Shown: positions 1 to 9,150, counted from the stretch's first letter. The stretch is 64,000 nt of DNA from Parapedobacter defluvii (GCF_014642075.1 NZ_BMIK01000002.1:186001-250000); one strand, 5' to 3'. Translations and numbers: made by a program. Notes: generated by a model from the letters alone, not told the origin.

Positions 1-737
1 GGATTGTGCCGGGCAGTTTGGGGCCTGCCGAGCAGAAACAGGCCGAAGGGCAATTGGGCTATAGAGATGAACTGGCCATAATGGCCGAGCCATTTTGCCT
101 TTGGGCCATCGAATCGTCCGATCCGTATGTTTCGGAAGTACTCTCATTTGCACAGGTAGATAAAGGGGTTGTCATAGCTGCCGATATACAAAAATTCAAA
201 GAACTGAAACTACGCCTACTCAATGGAAGTCATACCTTTGCTTGCGGGTTGGCAATACTAGCAGGCTTTGATACCGTAAAAGAAGCTATGGCCGATCCGG
301 TATTTTCGAAATATGTAAGGCAATTGATGCATCGTGAAATCATTCCCACTTTGGTGGGGATAGGGATCGGTAGGGGTGAGGCATCTGAATTTGCTGACCG
401 CGTGATTGATCGGTTCAGTAACCCGTTCCTCCAGCACCACTGGCAGAGTATCAGTACAAATTACACATCAAAAATGCGGATGCGGAACCTGCCCACGATT
501 GTGCGTCATAGGCAACAATCCGCAATGGCGCCTACCTACATGGCCTTGGGATTCGCGGGATATCTGTATTTTATGAAAGCCACGGAAGGAGGTGAGCTGT
601 TCAACGAGTGGAAAGATGACCTGCAGGAATGCAGTGATTTTTGGGAAACCACGAAACAATACCTCAACCGGTTGCAGGCAGAAGAGATTGTATTGGGTGT
701 AATAGATCAATTGAATAAAAAGGAGGAAATAAGGTAA
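1..737 (+). CDS. uxaB: Tagaturonate reductase, C-terminal part (5' end outside window)
   Basis: This is the C-terminal half of an NAD-dependent altronate oxidoreductase, which reduces D-tagaturonate to D-altronate in galacturonate catabolism. The frame is open from the first bases (I-V-P-G), so the gene begins left of the window. Visible family features are Y-R-D-E-L followed by an E-x-F-x-L-W stretch, a D-I-x-K-F-K-E-L-K segment and L-N-G-S-H-T, which match the C-terminal domain of the mannitol dehydrogenase superfamily in the UxaB branch. The stop lies one base before the uxaA start, so the two are almost certainly cotranscribed. Mannonate reductase (UxuB) is the main alternative. The neighbouring altronate dehydratase makes UxaB much the better call. 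Confidence 0.88.
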   Translation, partial: IVPGSLGPAEQKQAEGQLGYRDELAIMAEPFCLWAIESSDPYVSEVLSFAQVDKGVVIAADIQKFKELKLRLLNGSHTFACGLAILAGFDTVKEAMADPVFSKYVRQLMHREIIPTLVGIGIGRGEASEFADRVIDRFSNPFLQHHWQSISTNYTSKMRMRNLPTIVRHRQQSAMAPTYMALGFAGYLYFMKATEGGELFNEWKDDLQECSDFWETTKQYLNRLQAEEIVLGVIDQLNKKEEIR

Positions 738-738
738 G

Positions 739-2391
739 ATGGAAGCGATGGATGTCCGTGTATTGCAGATTCACCCCAACGATAATGTGTTGGTTGCGTT
801 GCAGGACCTGAAAGTGGGTGAAAGCGTCACCTTTGGTGGCAGAACCTATGTGTTGGTGGAAGATGTCGCTGCAAAGCATAAATTTTTTACGGATGACCTT
901 CCAGCAGGCAGTGCGGTCATGATGTATGGCGTATTGGTGGGGCGTACATTGCACGATGTACGTGCAGGACAGTGGATGAATACGGCCAACGTAGCACATG
1001 CCGCAGAACCCTACGCTTACCGCCCATATCGATACCGTTGGGAGGCACCCGATGTTTCCAGGTTTAAAAACCGATCATTCATGGGGTATCACCGCAACGA
1101 CGGGCGGGTAGGTACCGCCAATTATTGGTTGTTTATACCTACGGTGTTCTGTGAAAACCGCAACCTGGATGTGATACGGGAGGCCATGCATCGTGAACTT
1201 GGGTATGCTGTTACCGATAAATACCGCGCCAAAACGCATATGCTCCGCGAACTGTACGAGCGGGGACAGAATGTGGCTTCGGCCGATTTAACGGTGAAGG
1301 AATCTGTTGTGCCTGTAGACCGCTTATTTAAGCAGGTGGATGGTATTAAGTTTCTTAACCATCAGGGAGGGTGCGGTGGAATCCGGCAGGATGCCGCCAT
1401 ACTGGGCAAATTGCTAGCTGCCTATGCCGACCACCCGAATGTAGCGGGGGTTACGGTACTCAGCCTCGGATGCCAGAATCTGCAGGTGCGTGATTTCTTG
1501 GATGATCTGTATGCATTGAATCCGAAATTTGATAAACCCCTGTTAATCTTTGAGCAGCAGCGGTCCCAAAGTGAAGAGCAACTGATTACCGATGCCATCC
1601 GTCAAACCTTTGTTGGCCTTATCGAGGCAGATAAGTGTGTGCGTAGTCCCGCACCCCTGAGTAAACTGACCCTGGGCGTCAAGTGTGGAGGAAGCGACGG
1701 ATTCAGTGGCATATCGGCCAACCCGGCGGTTGGACATTGCGCCGATCTACTGGTAGCCCTCGGAGGAACGGTACTGTTGGCTGAATTTCCGGAGTTGTGC
1801 GGTGCCGAGCAGAACCTGATCGATCGTACGATCGATGCGCAAGCGGCTCACAAATTTATCCGATTGATGAAAGGATACAGCGAGGCTGCGGAACGGGTTG
1901 GCTCCGGTTTCCATATGAATCCTTCTCCCGGAAACATACGTGATGGATTGATCACAGACGCTATTAAAAGCAATGGGGCGGCCAAAAAAGGAGGAACCTC
2001 GCCAGTTGTTGATGTGTTGGATTATACCGAGCGGGCGACAAAACCGGGTTTGAATTTGGTATGTACGCCTGGAAACGACGTAGAAGCAACTACAGGGAAG
2101 GCAGCAAGCGGCGCCACGTTAATCCTGTTTACTACCGGATTGGGAACGCCTACCGGCAATCCCGTCTGTCCGGTGATCAAGGTGGCAACCAACAGCGTGC
2201 TTGCAGAACGAATGGCCGATATCATCGACATCGATTGCGGACCGGTTATAGACGGAAAGCGGACCATCCAGCAGATGGGTGAAGAAATTCTGGAGTATTG
2301 CATACGTGCAGCGTCAGGAGAAGTGGTGCCAAAGGCCGTACAACTTAATCAGGATGATTTTATTCCATGGAAACGAGGTGTTTCTTTGTAG
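739..2391 (+). CDS. uxaA: Altronate dehydratase
   Basis: UxaA dehydrates D-altronate to 2-keto-3-deoxygluconate in the cytoplasm. The 550-residue product has an N-terminal SAF-type domain (about residues 1-95) and a long C-terminal altronate/galactarate dehydratase domain (about 110-540), including N-H-Q-G-G-C-G and a G-L-G-T-P-T-G-N-P segment. Length fits Bacteroidota UxaA. The ATG follows the uxaB stop by one base. An AGGAGG run overlaps the end of uxaB (721-726) but may be chance, since this lineage rarely uses such sites. Upstream uxaB and downstream uxaC place it in a hexuronate operon. Confidence 0.95.
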   Translation: MEAMDVRVLQIHPNDNVLVALQDLKVGESVTFGGRTYVLVEDVAAKHKFFTDDLPAGSAVMMYGVLVGRTLHDVRAGQWMNTANVAHAAEPYAYRPYRYRWEAPDVSRFKNRSFMGYHRNDGRVGTANYWLFIPTVFCENRNLDVIREAMHRELGYAVTDKYRAKTHMLRELYERGQNVASADLTVKESVVPVDRLFKQVDGIKFLNHQGGCGGIRQDAAILGKLLAAYADHPNVAGVTVLSLGCQNLQVRDFLDDLYALNPKFDKPLLIFEQQRSQSEEQLITDAIRQTFVGLIEADKCVRSPAPLSKLTLGVKCGGSDGFSGISANPAVGHCADLLVALGGTVLLAEFPELCGAEQNLIDRTIDAQAAHKFIRLMKGYSEAAERVGSGFHMNPSPGNIRDGLITDAIKSNGAAKKGGTSPVVDVLDYTERATKPGLNLVCTPGNDVEATTGKAASGATLILFTTGLGTPTGNPVCPVIKVATNSVLAERMADIIDIDCGPVIDGKRTIQQMGEEILEYCIRAASGEVVPKAVQLNQDDFIPWKRGVSL

Positions 2392-2536
2392 GTACGGGGT
2401 TAGGGGTACGAGGTACGAGGTTAGAAATGCAGATACGGAAGACAAAGCAAAAATTAAATAAGTAATTGAAGGCCGAAAGTCGATAGCCGACAGCTGACAG
2501 CTGACAGCTGATAGCTAAAACTGGCAGCCGAAAGCA
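2391..2536. repeat. Degenerate short-word intergenic repeats between uxaA and uxaC
   Basis: The 154-base gap between uxaA and uxaC holds two stretches of imperfect tandem words. The first (about 2391-2434) repeats GGTACGAGGT-like units with drift. The second (about 2470-2536) repeats GACAGCTGACAGCTG-like units that drift into CGATAGC and GGCAGCCGAAAGC. No protein or RNA gene is evident. Similar word-salad repeats with other words occur elsewhere in this window. Confidence 0.6.
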
Positions 2537-2545
2537 AAATGCGAA

Positions 2546-3961
2546 ATGAAGAAATTTTTGGACGAGCATTTTCTGTTAAGTACAGGTACGGCTCAGATTT
2601 TATACCATGAGTATGCGGCAAAAATGCCCATCATCGATTATCATTGCCACTTGCCTCCGCATCAGATAGCTGAGAATACACAGTTCGACAATATCACACA
2701 GGTTTGGTTAAATGGCGATCATTACAAATGGAGGGCAATGCGGACAAATGGCGTCGATGAACGTTATATCACCGGAGAGGCGTCCGATCGCGAGAAGTTC
2801 CGGAAATGGGCCGAGACGGTACCCTATACCATGCGTAATCCCTTATACCATTGGACACACTTGGAACTTCAACGCTATTTCGGCATATCGGAACTGCTGA
2901 ATCCAGATACCGCTGATCGCGTATTTGATGAAACCCGGGAGAGACTTCAATCTCCCGAGTACCGGGTGCGTGGGCTGCTGGAACGTATGAATGTGAAGGT
3001 TATCTGCACGACTGATGATCCGACGGATACGCTTGATTTCCATCAGCGACTCCGTGAGGAAGGTTATACAATTCCTGTCTTTCCTGCATTCCGTCCGGAT
3101 GCGGGGATGAACCTGAGTGATTTGGGGAAATTTAGGACATATGTTAGCGCTTTAGAGCGGGTGTCTCATTGCTCTGTTTCGGATTTTGACAGCTATCTAT
3201 ACGCCTTAAAATCCCGGCATGACTTTTTCTCATCCATGGGCTGCTGTGTTTCCGATCACGGATTGGAAGAGATCTATGCAGAAGAGTATACCGATGAAGA
3301 GATTCCCCGCATTTTTGACAAAGCCTTGGCAGGAAATACCGTGTCGGATTTAGAGCACCGGAAATTTAAATCAGCGCTCCTTTTCTTATTTGCGCAGTGG
3401 GATGCAGAGAAAAATTGGGTACAACAGTATCACCTCGGAGCGTTGCGTAATAACAATTCGCGTATGATGAAAAACTTAGGTCCAGATACAGGTTGGGATT
3501 CCATCGGAGATTTCAGGCATGGGAGGGCACTCTCGAAATTTCTTGACAGGCTCGACAGCAAAAACCAATTGACAAAAACGATTCTCTATAACCTGAACCC
3601 GGCCGATAATGAATTGATGGCAACGATGATCGGAAATTTCAACGATGGATCGGTGGCGGGTAAAGTTCAGCTCGGATCGGCTTGGTGGTTCCTCGATCAA
3701 AAAGATGGAATGATCAAACAAATGAACGCGCTGTCCAATATGGGACTGTTAAGCCGCTTTGTGGGAATGTTGACGGATTCCCGGAGTTTTCTTTCTTTCC
3801 CCCGGCATGAATATTTCCGTCGGTTGCTGTGCGATTTATTTGGAACGGAAGTGGAAAGTGGAGAACTACCAAATGACCTGCCATGGATTGGGCAGATGAT
3901 TCAGGACATTTGCTATCACAACGCAAACCGGTATTTTGGTTGGGAGCAGCGTCCGGCATAA
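2546..3961 (+). CDS. uxaC: Glucuronate isomerase (uronate isomerase)
   Basis: UxaC interconverts D-glucuronate and D-fructuronate, and D-galacturonate and D-tagaturonate, the entry step to the pathway whose later enzymes lie upstream. The 471-residue length is typical. The N-terminus carries the amidohydrolase-like metal motif D-Y-H-C-H-L followed by P-P-x-x-I-A-E-N. Later segments such as T-T-D-D-P-T-D and P-A-F-R-P-D are characteristic of the family. The start chosen is the ATG giving M-K-K-F-L-D-E. It lies 154 bases after uxaA, and the gap is filled by the degenerate repeats. The gene is on the same strand as uxaB-uxaA and exuT. Confidence 0.96.
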   Translation: MKKFLDEHFLLSTGTAQILYHEYAAKMPIIDYHCHLPPHQIAENTQFDNITQVWLNGDHYKWRAMRTNGVDERYITGEASDREKFRKWAETVPYTMRNPLYHWTHLELQRYFGISELLNPDTADRVFDETRERLQSPEYRVRGLLERMNVKVICTTDDPTDTLDFHQRLREEGYTIPVFPAFRPDAGMNLSDLGKFRTYVSALERVSHCSVSDFDSYLYALKSRHDFFSSMGCCVSDHGLEEIYAEEYTDEEIPRIFDKALAGNTVSDLEHRKFKSALLFLFAQWDAEKNWVQQYHLGALRNNNSRMMKNLGPDTGWDSIGDFRHGRALSKFLDRLDSKNQLTKTILYNLNPADNELMATMIGNFNDGSVAGKVQLGSAWWFLDQKDGMIKQMNALSNMGLLSRFVGMLTDSRSFLSFPRHEYFRRLLCDLFGTEVESGELPNDLPWIGQMIQDICYHNANRYFGWEQRPA

Positions 3962-4021
3962 CGACGAAAACGATTTCGCAGAAAATCCAGCGCAAGGGCC
4001 GAGAAATTCGGCAAGTCTTGT

Positions 4022-4029
4022 TATATTTG
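4022..4029 (+). promoter_or_regulatory. Bacteroidota -7 element upstream of exuT
   Basis: TATATTTG matches the TAnnTTTG -7 consensus. A clear TTG at the -33 spacing is not seen. Transcription would start around 4034, at the edge of the palindrome just downstream, so a bound repressor there would block initiation. Confidence 0.5.
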
Positions 4030-4033
4030 GCTG

Positions 4034-4049
4034 GCGTAAACGTTTACGC
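4034..4049. promoter_or_regulatory. Perfect 16-bp palindrome, probable LacI-family operator
   Basis: GCGTAAACGTTTACGC is a perfect inverted repeat with a central CG, the form typical of LacI-family regulator sites. It lies 33 bases before the exuT start and immediately after a TATATTTG element. The regulator is not in this window. Control by a hexuronate-responsive repressor is inferred from the neighbouring genes. Confidence 0.65.
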
Positions 4050-4081
4050 GGTATAAATCTAATCATGTTAAAACTTATATA

Positions 4082-5527
4082 ATGACTTCTAGCCAACGAG
4101 CCAGCAAGTACAGATGGACGGTTTGTTATTTGCTTTTTTTTGCTACCACAATCAACTATTTGGATAGACAGGTTCTTTCGCTGACATGGAAGGATTTCAT
4201 CGTTCCTGAGTTTCATTGGCGGAATAATGACTATGGAAACATTACCGCGATCTTTTCATTGGTGTACGCAATTGGGATGTTATTTGCGGGACGGTTTGTA
4301 GACTGGTTAGATACCAAAAAGGGATTCTTGTGGGCCATTGGTATTTGGTCTGTGGGTGCTTGTTTGCATGCCTATTGCGGAATTGCCACAGCGGGGGTGC
4401 TCACGGGCAATTGGTTGGTCGGTTTCGAACAGGCAAAGGAGATTCTTGGTACGGTGGGGGATGTGGGAAGCATCATTTCGGTCAGCGTGTCCCTGTTTAT
4501 TTTCGCCCGGATTGTGTTAGCAATCGGTGAAGCCGGAAACTTTCCTGCGGCCATTAAAGCTACGGCTGAATTTTTTCCGAAAAAGGACCGGGGATTTGCG
4601 ACCAGTATTTTTAATGCCGGCTCAACGGTAGGGGCACTGGCTGCACCGGTAACCATCCCTTTCATCGCTGAAGCGTATGGCTGGGAAGCATCGTTCATCA
4701 TTATTGGAGCACTCGGATTCATCTGGATGGGATTTTGGCTCTTTATGTATAAAAAGCCGCATGTACATCCCCGGGTCAATGCTGCTGAACTTGCCTATAT
4801 CCAACAGGACGATGCTGAAATACCGTTAACCACGACCGATCAACCGGCCGAACGACGGAAGATGTCTTTTTTGCAGGCATTTGGGTACAGGCAAACGTGG
4901 GCTTTTGCGGTAGGTAAATTTATGACAGATGGCGTTTGGTGGTTTTTCCTGTTTTGGACACCGGCCTACCTCAGTTCGGTCTATAATTTGGATTCTACAG
5001 AAAGTGCATTGCATATATTTGTACTGTATGCGCTTACCTTGCTATCGATCATCGGTGGATGGTTACCTACGTATTTCGTGGAGAAGAAAGGGATGAATCC
5101 ATATTCCGGTCGGATGAAATCGATGTTGATTTTTGCATTTTTCCCCTTATTGACCTTGCTTGCCCAGCCGCTTGGCCACATTTCAGTCTGGATCCCGGTG
5201 ATCATCATTGGTATCGCCGCAGCGGCGCACCAGGCGTGGTCCGCTAATATTTTCTCGACAATCGGTGATATGTTTCCCCGGTCTAGCGTGGCCACCATTA
5301 CCGGAATCGGGGGAATGGCGGGCGGTATAAGTTCATTCTTTATCAATAAAGGGTCTGGTGTGCTTTTCGATTATGCAGCCGATACAAACATGAAATTCAT
5401 GGGCTTTGCCGGAATCGAGTCGGGATATTTTATTATTTTCTCCATTTGCTCGGTTTCCTACCTCATCGGCTGGCTCATTATGAAGTCACTCGTGCCGCAT
5501 TATACACCGATAACGGATATCGATTAG
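4082..5527 (+). CDS. exuT: MFS hexuronate transporter, ExuT-like
   Basis: This 481-residue inner-membrane protein is of the major facilitator superfamily, anion:cation symporter type, probably importing glucuronate or galacturonate. The N-terminus has T-T-I-N-Y-L-D-R-Q, usual for the hexuronate/sugar-acid branch, and the segment G-E-A-G-N-F-P-A-A-I-K near residue 150 is the family signature. About twelve hydrophobic segments are visible, with a longer cytoplasmic loop near the middle. Substrate assignment rests on the uxaB-uxaA-uxaC genes directly upstream. It follows uxaC by 120 bases with its own putative promoter and operator, and is followed by a strong bidirectional terminator. Confidence 0.85.
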   Translation: MTSSQRASKYRWTVCYLLFFATTINYLDRQVLSLTWKDFIVPEFHWRNNDYGNITAIFSLVYAIGMLFAGRFVDWLDTKKGFLWAIGIWSVGACLHAYCGIATAGVLTGNWLVGFEQAKEILGTVGDVGSIISVSVSLFIFARIVLAIGEAGNFPAAIKATAEFFPKKDRGFATSIFNAGSTVGALAAPVTIPFIAEAYGWEASFIIIGALGFIWMGFWLFMYKKPHVHPRVNAAELAYIQQDDAEIPLTTTDQPAERRKMSFLQAFGYRQTWAFAVGKFMTDGVWWFFLFWTPAYLSSVYNLDSTESALHIFVLYALTLLSIIGGWLPTYFVEKKGMNPYSGRMKSMLIFAFFPLLTLLAQPLGHISVWIPVIIIGIAAAAHQAWSANIFSTIGDMFPRSSVATITGIGGMAGGISSFFINKGSGVLFDYAADTNMKFMGFAGIESGYFIIFSICSVSYLIGWLIMKSLVPHYTPITDID

Positions 5528-5567
5528 TAGGAGCTGTCGGTACACTTGGTGCATGGACAATAATCAT

Positions 5568-5602
5568 AAAAAAACCTTTAGCGTTTCGCTAAAGGTTTTT
5601 TT
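5568..5602. terminator. Bidirectional intrinsic terminator between exuT and the DEAD-box helicase gene
   Basis: A perfect 16-bp stem with a TTT loop. The arms are A-rich on the left and T-rich on the right (core CCTTTAGCG / CGCTAAAGG), so either strand gives a hairpin followed by a U-run. It serves the convergent exuT (+) and helicase (-) genes. Confidence 0.92.
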
Positions 5603-5624
5603 ATGAAGAAAAATGAATGTTAGG

Positions 5625-7400
5625 TTACCAACGGCTTTTTTCCCGGCGTTTCCCGGAAAAGTCACGGAAACCACCGCCGTTTTCACGCTTGCGGCGGCCA
5701 CCGTTGTCCGGTCCGTTGCGGAAAGAGCGATTTCGGCGCTCACTGCCGCCTCGGCTTTCGCTGCGCCCCTCGCCTGCGCTTTCAACGCGTACGGTACGGC
5801 CATTGAAATCCACATCCTGGAATCCACTGAATACTTTATCGACGGATGCATTTTCTACCTCGAAGAAGGTATAAACACCTTTCAGGTCGATCTTGCCGAT
5901 GGCTTTTCCACTGATCCGGGTCGTATTGCAGATATATCCCAATATGTCGCCGCGGGTGAAGTCATCTACTGAACCGAGGTTGATGAACAAGCGTGTATAA
6001 TCCGATTTGTAACCATCGCGCCCAAAGCGCTCCGTTTTACCCTTGCGGTCGAAATCGCCACGCCGTTCATTCGCATCGACGTTGAGATCAGGTGCGTTTT
6101 GGTAATATTCCAAAAACCGGTTGAATTCGAGCGATGCAAACCGCTTAATGATCTCTTCCTTGCTAAGGTCGGCAAAGCTTTCCATGATTTTCGGTAGATA
6201 AGGGTCGATGTGGTCGTCGTTGACCGATACCTGCTGAACCTTATTGATCATTGCAAACAGTTGGCTTTCGACAACCGCTTCACCCCTGGGGACATCCATT
6301 TTGATGAACGACTTGCCGATGACCTTCTCGATCTGACGGATCTTACCCAGTTCTTTCAGGTTTACCAATGAAAGTGAAATCCCTGTCTTGCCGGCGCGTG
6401 CCGTACGGCCACTCCGGTGCGTATAGTTTTCGATTTCATCGGGTAATGAATAATTGATGACGTGCGTTACGTCGTTTACGTCGATACCGCGTGCGGCCAC
6501 ATCGGTGGCAATGAGCAATTGTAAGGAGCGTTCACGGTAGCGTTTCATCACCTTGTCACGCTGCTGCTGCGACAGGTCGCCGTGAAGTGAATCGGCATTG
6601 TAGCCGTCTTTAATAAGGGCCTCGGCAATTTCCTGTGTTTCAACCTTGGTACGGCAGAATACGATACCGAAGATTTCGGGATTGGAATCCACGATACGCT
6701 TGAATGCTGCGTATTTGTCGCGGGCACGGATCACGTAATAATGGTGCTCGATGTTGGCGTTTCCGCTGTTTTTGGTGCCTACGGTCAGCTCATACGGATC
6801 GGTCATGTAATTCTTTGCGATCCGGCGCACTTCGGCGGGCATGGTGGCTGAAAACAGCCAGGTTTTTTTCTCGTCCGGGGTAGTGGACAGGATATTGTTG
6901 ATGTCCTCCTGAAAGCCCATGTTGAGCATTTCGTCGGCTTCATCCAACACAACATACCGTACATGAGAGAAATCGATGGCATCGCGGCCGATGATGTCGA
7001 GCATGCGGCCTGGAGTGGCTACAACAATATGCACGCCTCGACGGATCTGCCGCAACTGGTCACTGATACTCGCACCGCCGTAAACGGCGACTACATGTAC
7101 ATTCGGAATGTTCTTGGCAAATTTTTCGATGTCTTTGGAAATCTGCAAACACAACTCACGCGTAGGGCAAAGAATCAATGCCTGCGGGTGCTTCTGCGAA
7201 AAATCCAACAATTCTAACAATGGCAAGCCAAACGCTGCGGTTTTGCCGGTGCCTGTTTGGGCTAATCCGACAAAATCGTTGCTGCCTGTCAAAAGTACGG
7301 GAACGGCTTGTTCCTGAATGGGAGTGGGTTTCTCGAAACCTAACTCTGTGATGGCATTAACAATATCATGACGGATCCCCAGTTCAACAAATGGGTTCAT
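5625..7400 (-). CDS. DEAD-box ATP-dependent RNA helicase with DbpA-type RNA-binding domain
   Basis: This cytoplasmic RNA helicase of the DeaD/CsdA type probably remodels structured RNA, for example in ribosome assembly or at low temperature. From the N-terminus it shows a Q motif (F-E-K-P-T-P-I-Q), Walker A (A-Q-T-G-T-G-K-T), P-T-R-E-L, D-E-A-D, S-A-T, and the C-terminal helicase motifs ending in H-R-S-G-R-T-A-R-A-G. A DbpA RNA-binding domain follows (about residues 470-545), then an Arg/Gly-rich basic tail. The start chosen is the ATG giving M-N-P-F-V-E-L (591 residues). A reading eight residues longer lacks family support. A good promoter lies about 40 bases upstream. Confidence 0.93.
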   Translation of the reverse strand: MNPFVELGIRHDIVNAITELGFEKPTPIQEQAVPVLLTGSNDFVGLAQTGTGKTAAFGLPLLELLDFSQKHPQALILCPTRELCLQISKDIEKFAKNIPNVHVVAVYGGASISDQLRQIRRGVHIVVATPGRMLDIIGRDAIDFSHVRYVVLDEADEMLNMGFQEDINNILSTTPDEKKTWLFSATMPAEVRRIAKNYMTDPYELTVGTKNSGNANIEHHYYVIRARDKYAAFKRIVDSNPEIFGIVFCRTKVETQEIAEALIKDGYNADSLHGDLSQQQRDKVMKRYRERSLQLLIATDVAARGIDVNDVTHVINYSLPDEIENYTHRSGRTARAGKTGISLSLVNLKELGKIRQIEKVIGKSFIKMDVPRGEAVVESQLFAMINKVQQVSVNDDHIDPYLPKIMESFADLSKEEIIKRFASLEFNRFLEYYQNAPDLNVDANERRGDFDRKGKTERFGRDGYKSDYTRLFINLGSVDDFTRGDILGYICNTTRISGKAIGKIDLKGVYTFFEVENASVDKVFSGFQDVDFNGRTVRVESAGEGRSESRGGSERRNRSFRNGPDNGGRRKRENGGGFRDFSGKRREKSRW

Positions 7401-7441
7401 GAATATTATGTATACAATAGGCACTATTGCCTAAGGCGGTG

Positions 7442-7472
7442 CAAAGATACGGTTAAATTATTGAAATTCAAA
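7442..7472 (-). promoter_or_regulatory. Promoter of the DEAD-box helicase gene
   Basis: On the minus strand TTTG (7469-7472) and TATCTTTG (7442-7449) are separated by 19 bases, an exact match to the Bacteroidota -33/-7 consensus. Expected transcription start is near 7437, giving a leader of about 35-40 bases. Confidence 0.85.
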
Positions 7473-7537
7473 TAGAGAAGTGAAAAGTGATTGAAAGTAA
7501 AAAAATCAAAAGTGAATGAGCGCTAAATGAGAAAGCG

Positions 7538-7567
7538 AAAGCCGATCTGATGACGCAGATCGGCTTT
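7538..7567 (-). terminator. Intrinsic terminator after the OmpA-family gene
   Basis: A 12-bp perfect stem (AAAGCCGATCTG / CAGATCGGCTTT) with a 6-base loop lies 20 bases after the end of the minus-strand OmpA gene. The U-run is short on the minus strand and longer on the plus strand. Confidence 0.75.
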
Positions 7568-7586
7568 TTGACTTTTAGTTTTTAAC

Positions 7587-8909
7587 TTAATATAGCGTAA
7601 ACTCTACCCTGCGGTTTTGCTGGCGGCCTGCCGCGGTATTGTTGCTGGCAATGGGTTGAGTAGGTCCATAGCCGGTGGCTTCAATACGCGATGGGTTGGC
7701 ACCTCTGCTGACCAAGTAGGCTTTTACAGCCTCAGCACGTTCTTTGGAAAGGCGCATATTCGTCTGCATGGAACCGGTATTATCCGTGTGTCCAGCTAGT
7801 TTGAGGCTGAAGTTTTTCTCGATCAGTAACGCGGCAACCTTGTTCAGGCTGGCATGTGAGGTTGAGCGGATCGTGGCTTTACCTAAATCAAATTCCAGGT
7901 TCTGGATTGCTTCGTCTACTACTCTTCGGTCTTCGTCAGTTACCGTGATTTGCTGTACAACCGGAGCCTTAGGCTCTGGCAGCGGACATCCCGCTCCGTC
8001 TACCTTTGTTTTTTCGGGAGTATCCGGGCATTTATCATACCGATTAGCTACCCCGTCCCCATCGTCATCGGCGAGGTCTGCATAAAGCCGTTCAAGCTGT
8101 GATTTCAGTTTTTCATTTTCTGCTTTCTGTGCTTCTACCGCTGCCTTTTGAGCAACCAGCTCATCGTACTGTGCGGTGTACTCTTTCTGCATGGCCGATA
8201 CCGGGTTGCTATTCGCCAAGAAGGGTTTGCTGCGGTCGCCTAATGCAAATTCTACACCCAAATGGGCGTAAGAAAATATGTCTTTGGATCCACCGCCACG
8301 GACGCCATCAAAATTTGTTGACTGCACTAAATTAAGGCGGTAGCCCAAATCAATGGCGATATCGTTGGCAACCGCAAATTTCAATCCCACGCCACCCGGA
8401 ACAAAAAGCTCCGTAGTTTGCTCATAAGAATTGGTAGCGCCGTTGATGTTCGCCGACGGTTCGAAGCCCATCGCTCCCAAACCAACATTCAAATACGGTT
8501 TGATAATACCTTCATGGTACCGCCAATTGATGTTGGCCAGCGTGACGTTAGCCGACAAAGCCGCAGACCATGGTAACTTGGTTTCAAAGGTGTTGTCATT
8601 GTCTTTGTACGCACCCGCTACCTTGCCGCCAATGTATTCGGCCTGAATACCGAAGCCCGGCAAAATTTGTCTTTTTACATACACACCATATCCCAAATTG
8701 CTTTTCACCTGGTCAAACTTGCGGCGTATACCGATTAGATTGGATTGGTCCAGCAATCCGACATGTACGCCAACGGACCAGGTACGGTATTCGGTTTCAG
8801 GGGCGAAAGGTTTGACTTCATTCAGGGCGGGAGCCTGTGCAACCAACTGTGTTACAGATAGGATACCTGCTGCGGCAAGAAATCCTGTTTTGGTAAGATT
8901 CATTCTCAT
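7587..8909 (-). CDS. OmpA-family outer membrane protein with thrombospondin type-3 repeat
   Basis: This 440-residue outer membrane protein probably tethers the membrane to peptidoglycan. A signal peptide is visible (residues 1-26, ending V-A-Q-A). An OmpA-like beta-barrel follows to about residue 220, then a coiled-coil-like, Gln/Lys/Glu-rich segment (about 235-275), a calcium-binding thrombospondin type-3 repeat (D-D-D-G-D-G-V-A-N-R-Y-D-K-C-P-D), and a C-terminal OmpA peptidoglycan-binding domain with L-A-G-H-T-D-N-T-G and N-R-R-V-E-F. Two ATGs (8909 and 8903) are equally plausible starts. It stands alone, divergent from alaS, with a terminator downstream. Confidence 0.92.
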   Translation of the reverse strand: MRMNLTKTGFLAAAGILSVTQLVAQAPALNEVKPFAPETEYRTWSVGVHVGLLDQSNLIGIRRKFDQVKSNLGYGVYVKRQILPGFGIQAEYIGGKVAGAYKDNDNTFETKLPWSAALSANVTLANINWRYHEGIIKPYLNVGLGAMGFEPSANINGATNSYEQTTELFVPGGVGLKFAVANDIAIDLGYRLNLVQSTNFDGVRGGGSKDIFSYAHLGVEFALGDRSKPFLANSNPVSAMQKEYTAQYDELVAQKAAVEAQKAENEKLKSQLERLYADLADDDGDGVANRYDKCPDTPEKTKVDGAGCPLPEPKAPVVQQITVTDEDRRVVDEAIQNLEFDLGKATIRSTSHASLNKVAALLIEKNFSLKLAGHTDNTGSMQTNMRLSKERAEAVKAYLVSRGANPSRIEATGYGPTQPIASNNTAAGRQQNRRVEFTLY

Positions 8910-9093
8910 TCGTCGTAAAGTAATTGTTTGATCGTTTATTTTGAATTGTGTAGCAATTAACGAGCCATTTTTGCCCGGAATGGCAGATAACTGAAAAGGT
9001 TATCCCTAAACAGCTGCGTGTACCCTTGTATTTTATGCCGGCCATTTTCCGCAGGTACACGGTACCTCATGTGGTGACAGCGTTGCCCATCCA

Positions 9094-9124
9094 TTGGAAA
9101 TACAGGCAATTTTGCCTAAGTTTG
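9094..9124 (+). promoter_or_regulatory. Promoter of alaS
   Basis: TTG (9094-9096), 20 bases, then TAAGTTTG (9117-9124) fits the Bacteroidota -33/-7 pattern. It predicts transcription from about 9129, which rules out a start at 9094 and supports the ATG at 9151. Confidence 0.75.
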
Positions 9125-9150
9125 CGCGAATATTAAACACATCTGTTTCA

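Noticed and set aside
721-726. AGGAGG as a Shine-Dalgarno site for uxaA
   Set aside because: The position is suitable, but the bases also encode the end of uxaB and other genes here lack such sites, so a ribosome-binding role is not supported.
9094-9150. Earlier start for alaS adding 19 residues
   Set aside because: The extension overlaps the promoter and lacks family likeness. The ATG at 9151 gives the canonical AlaRS N-terminus.
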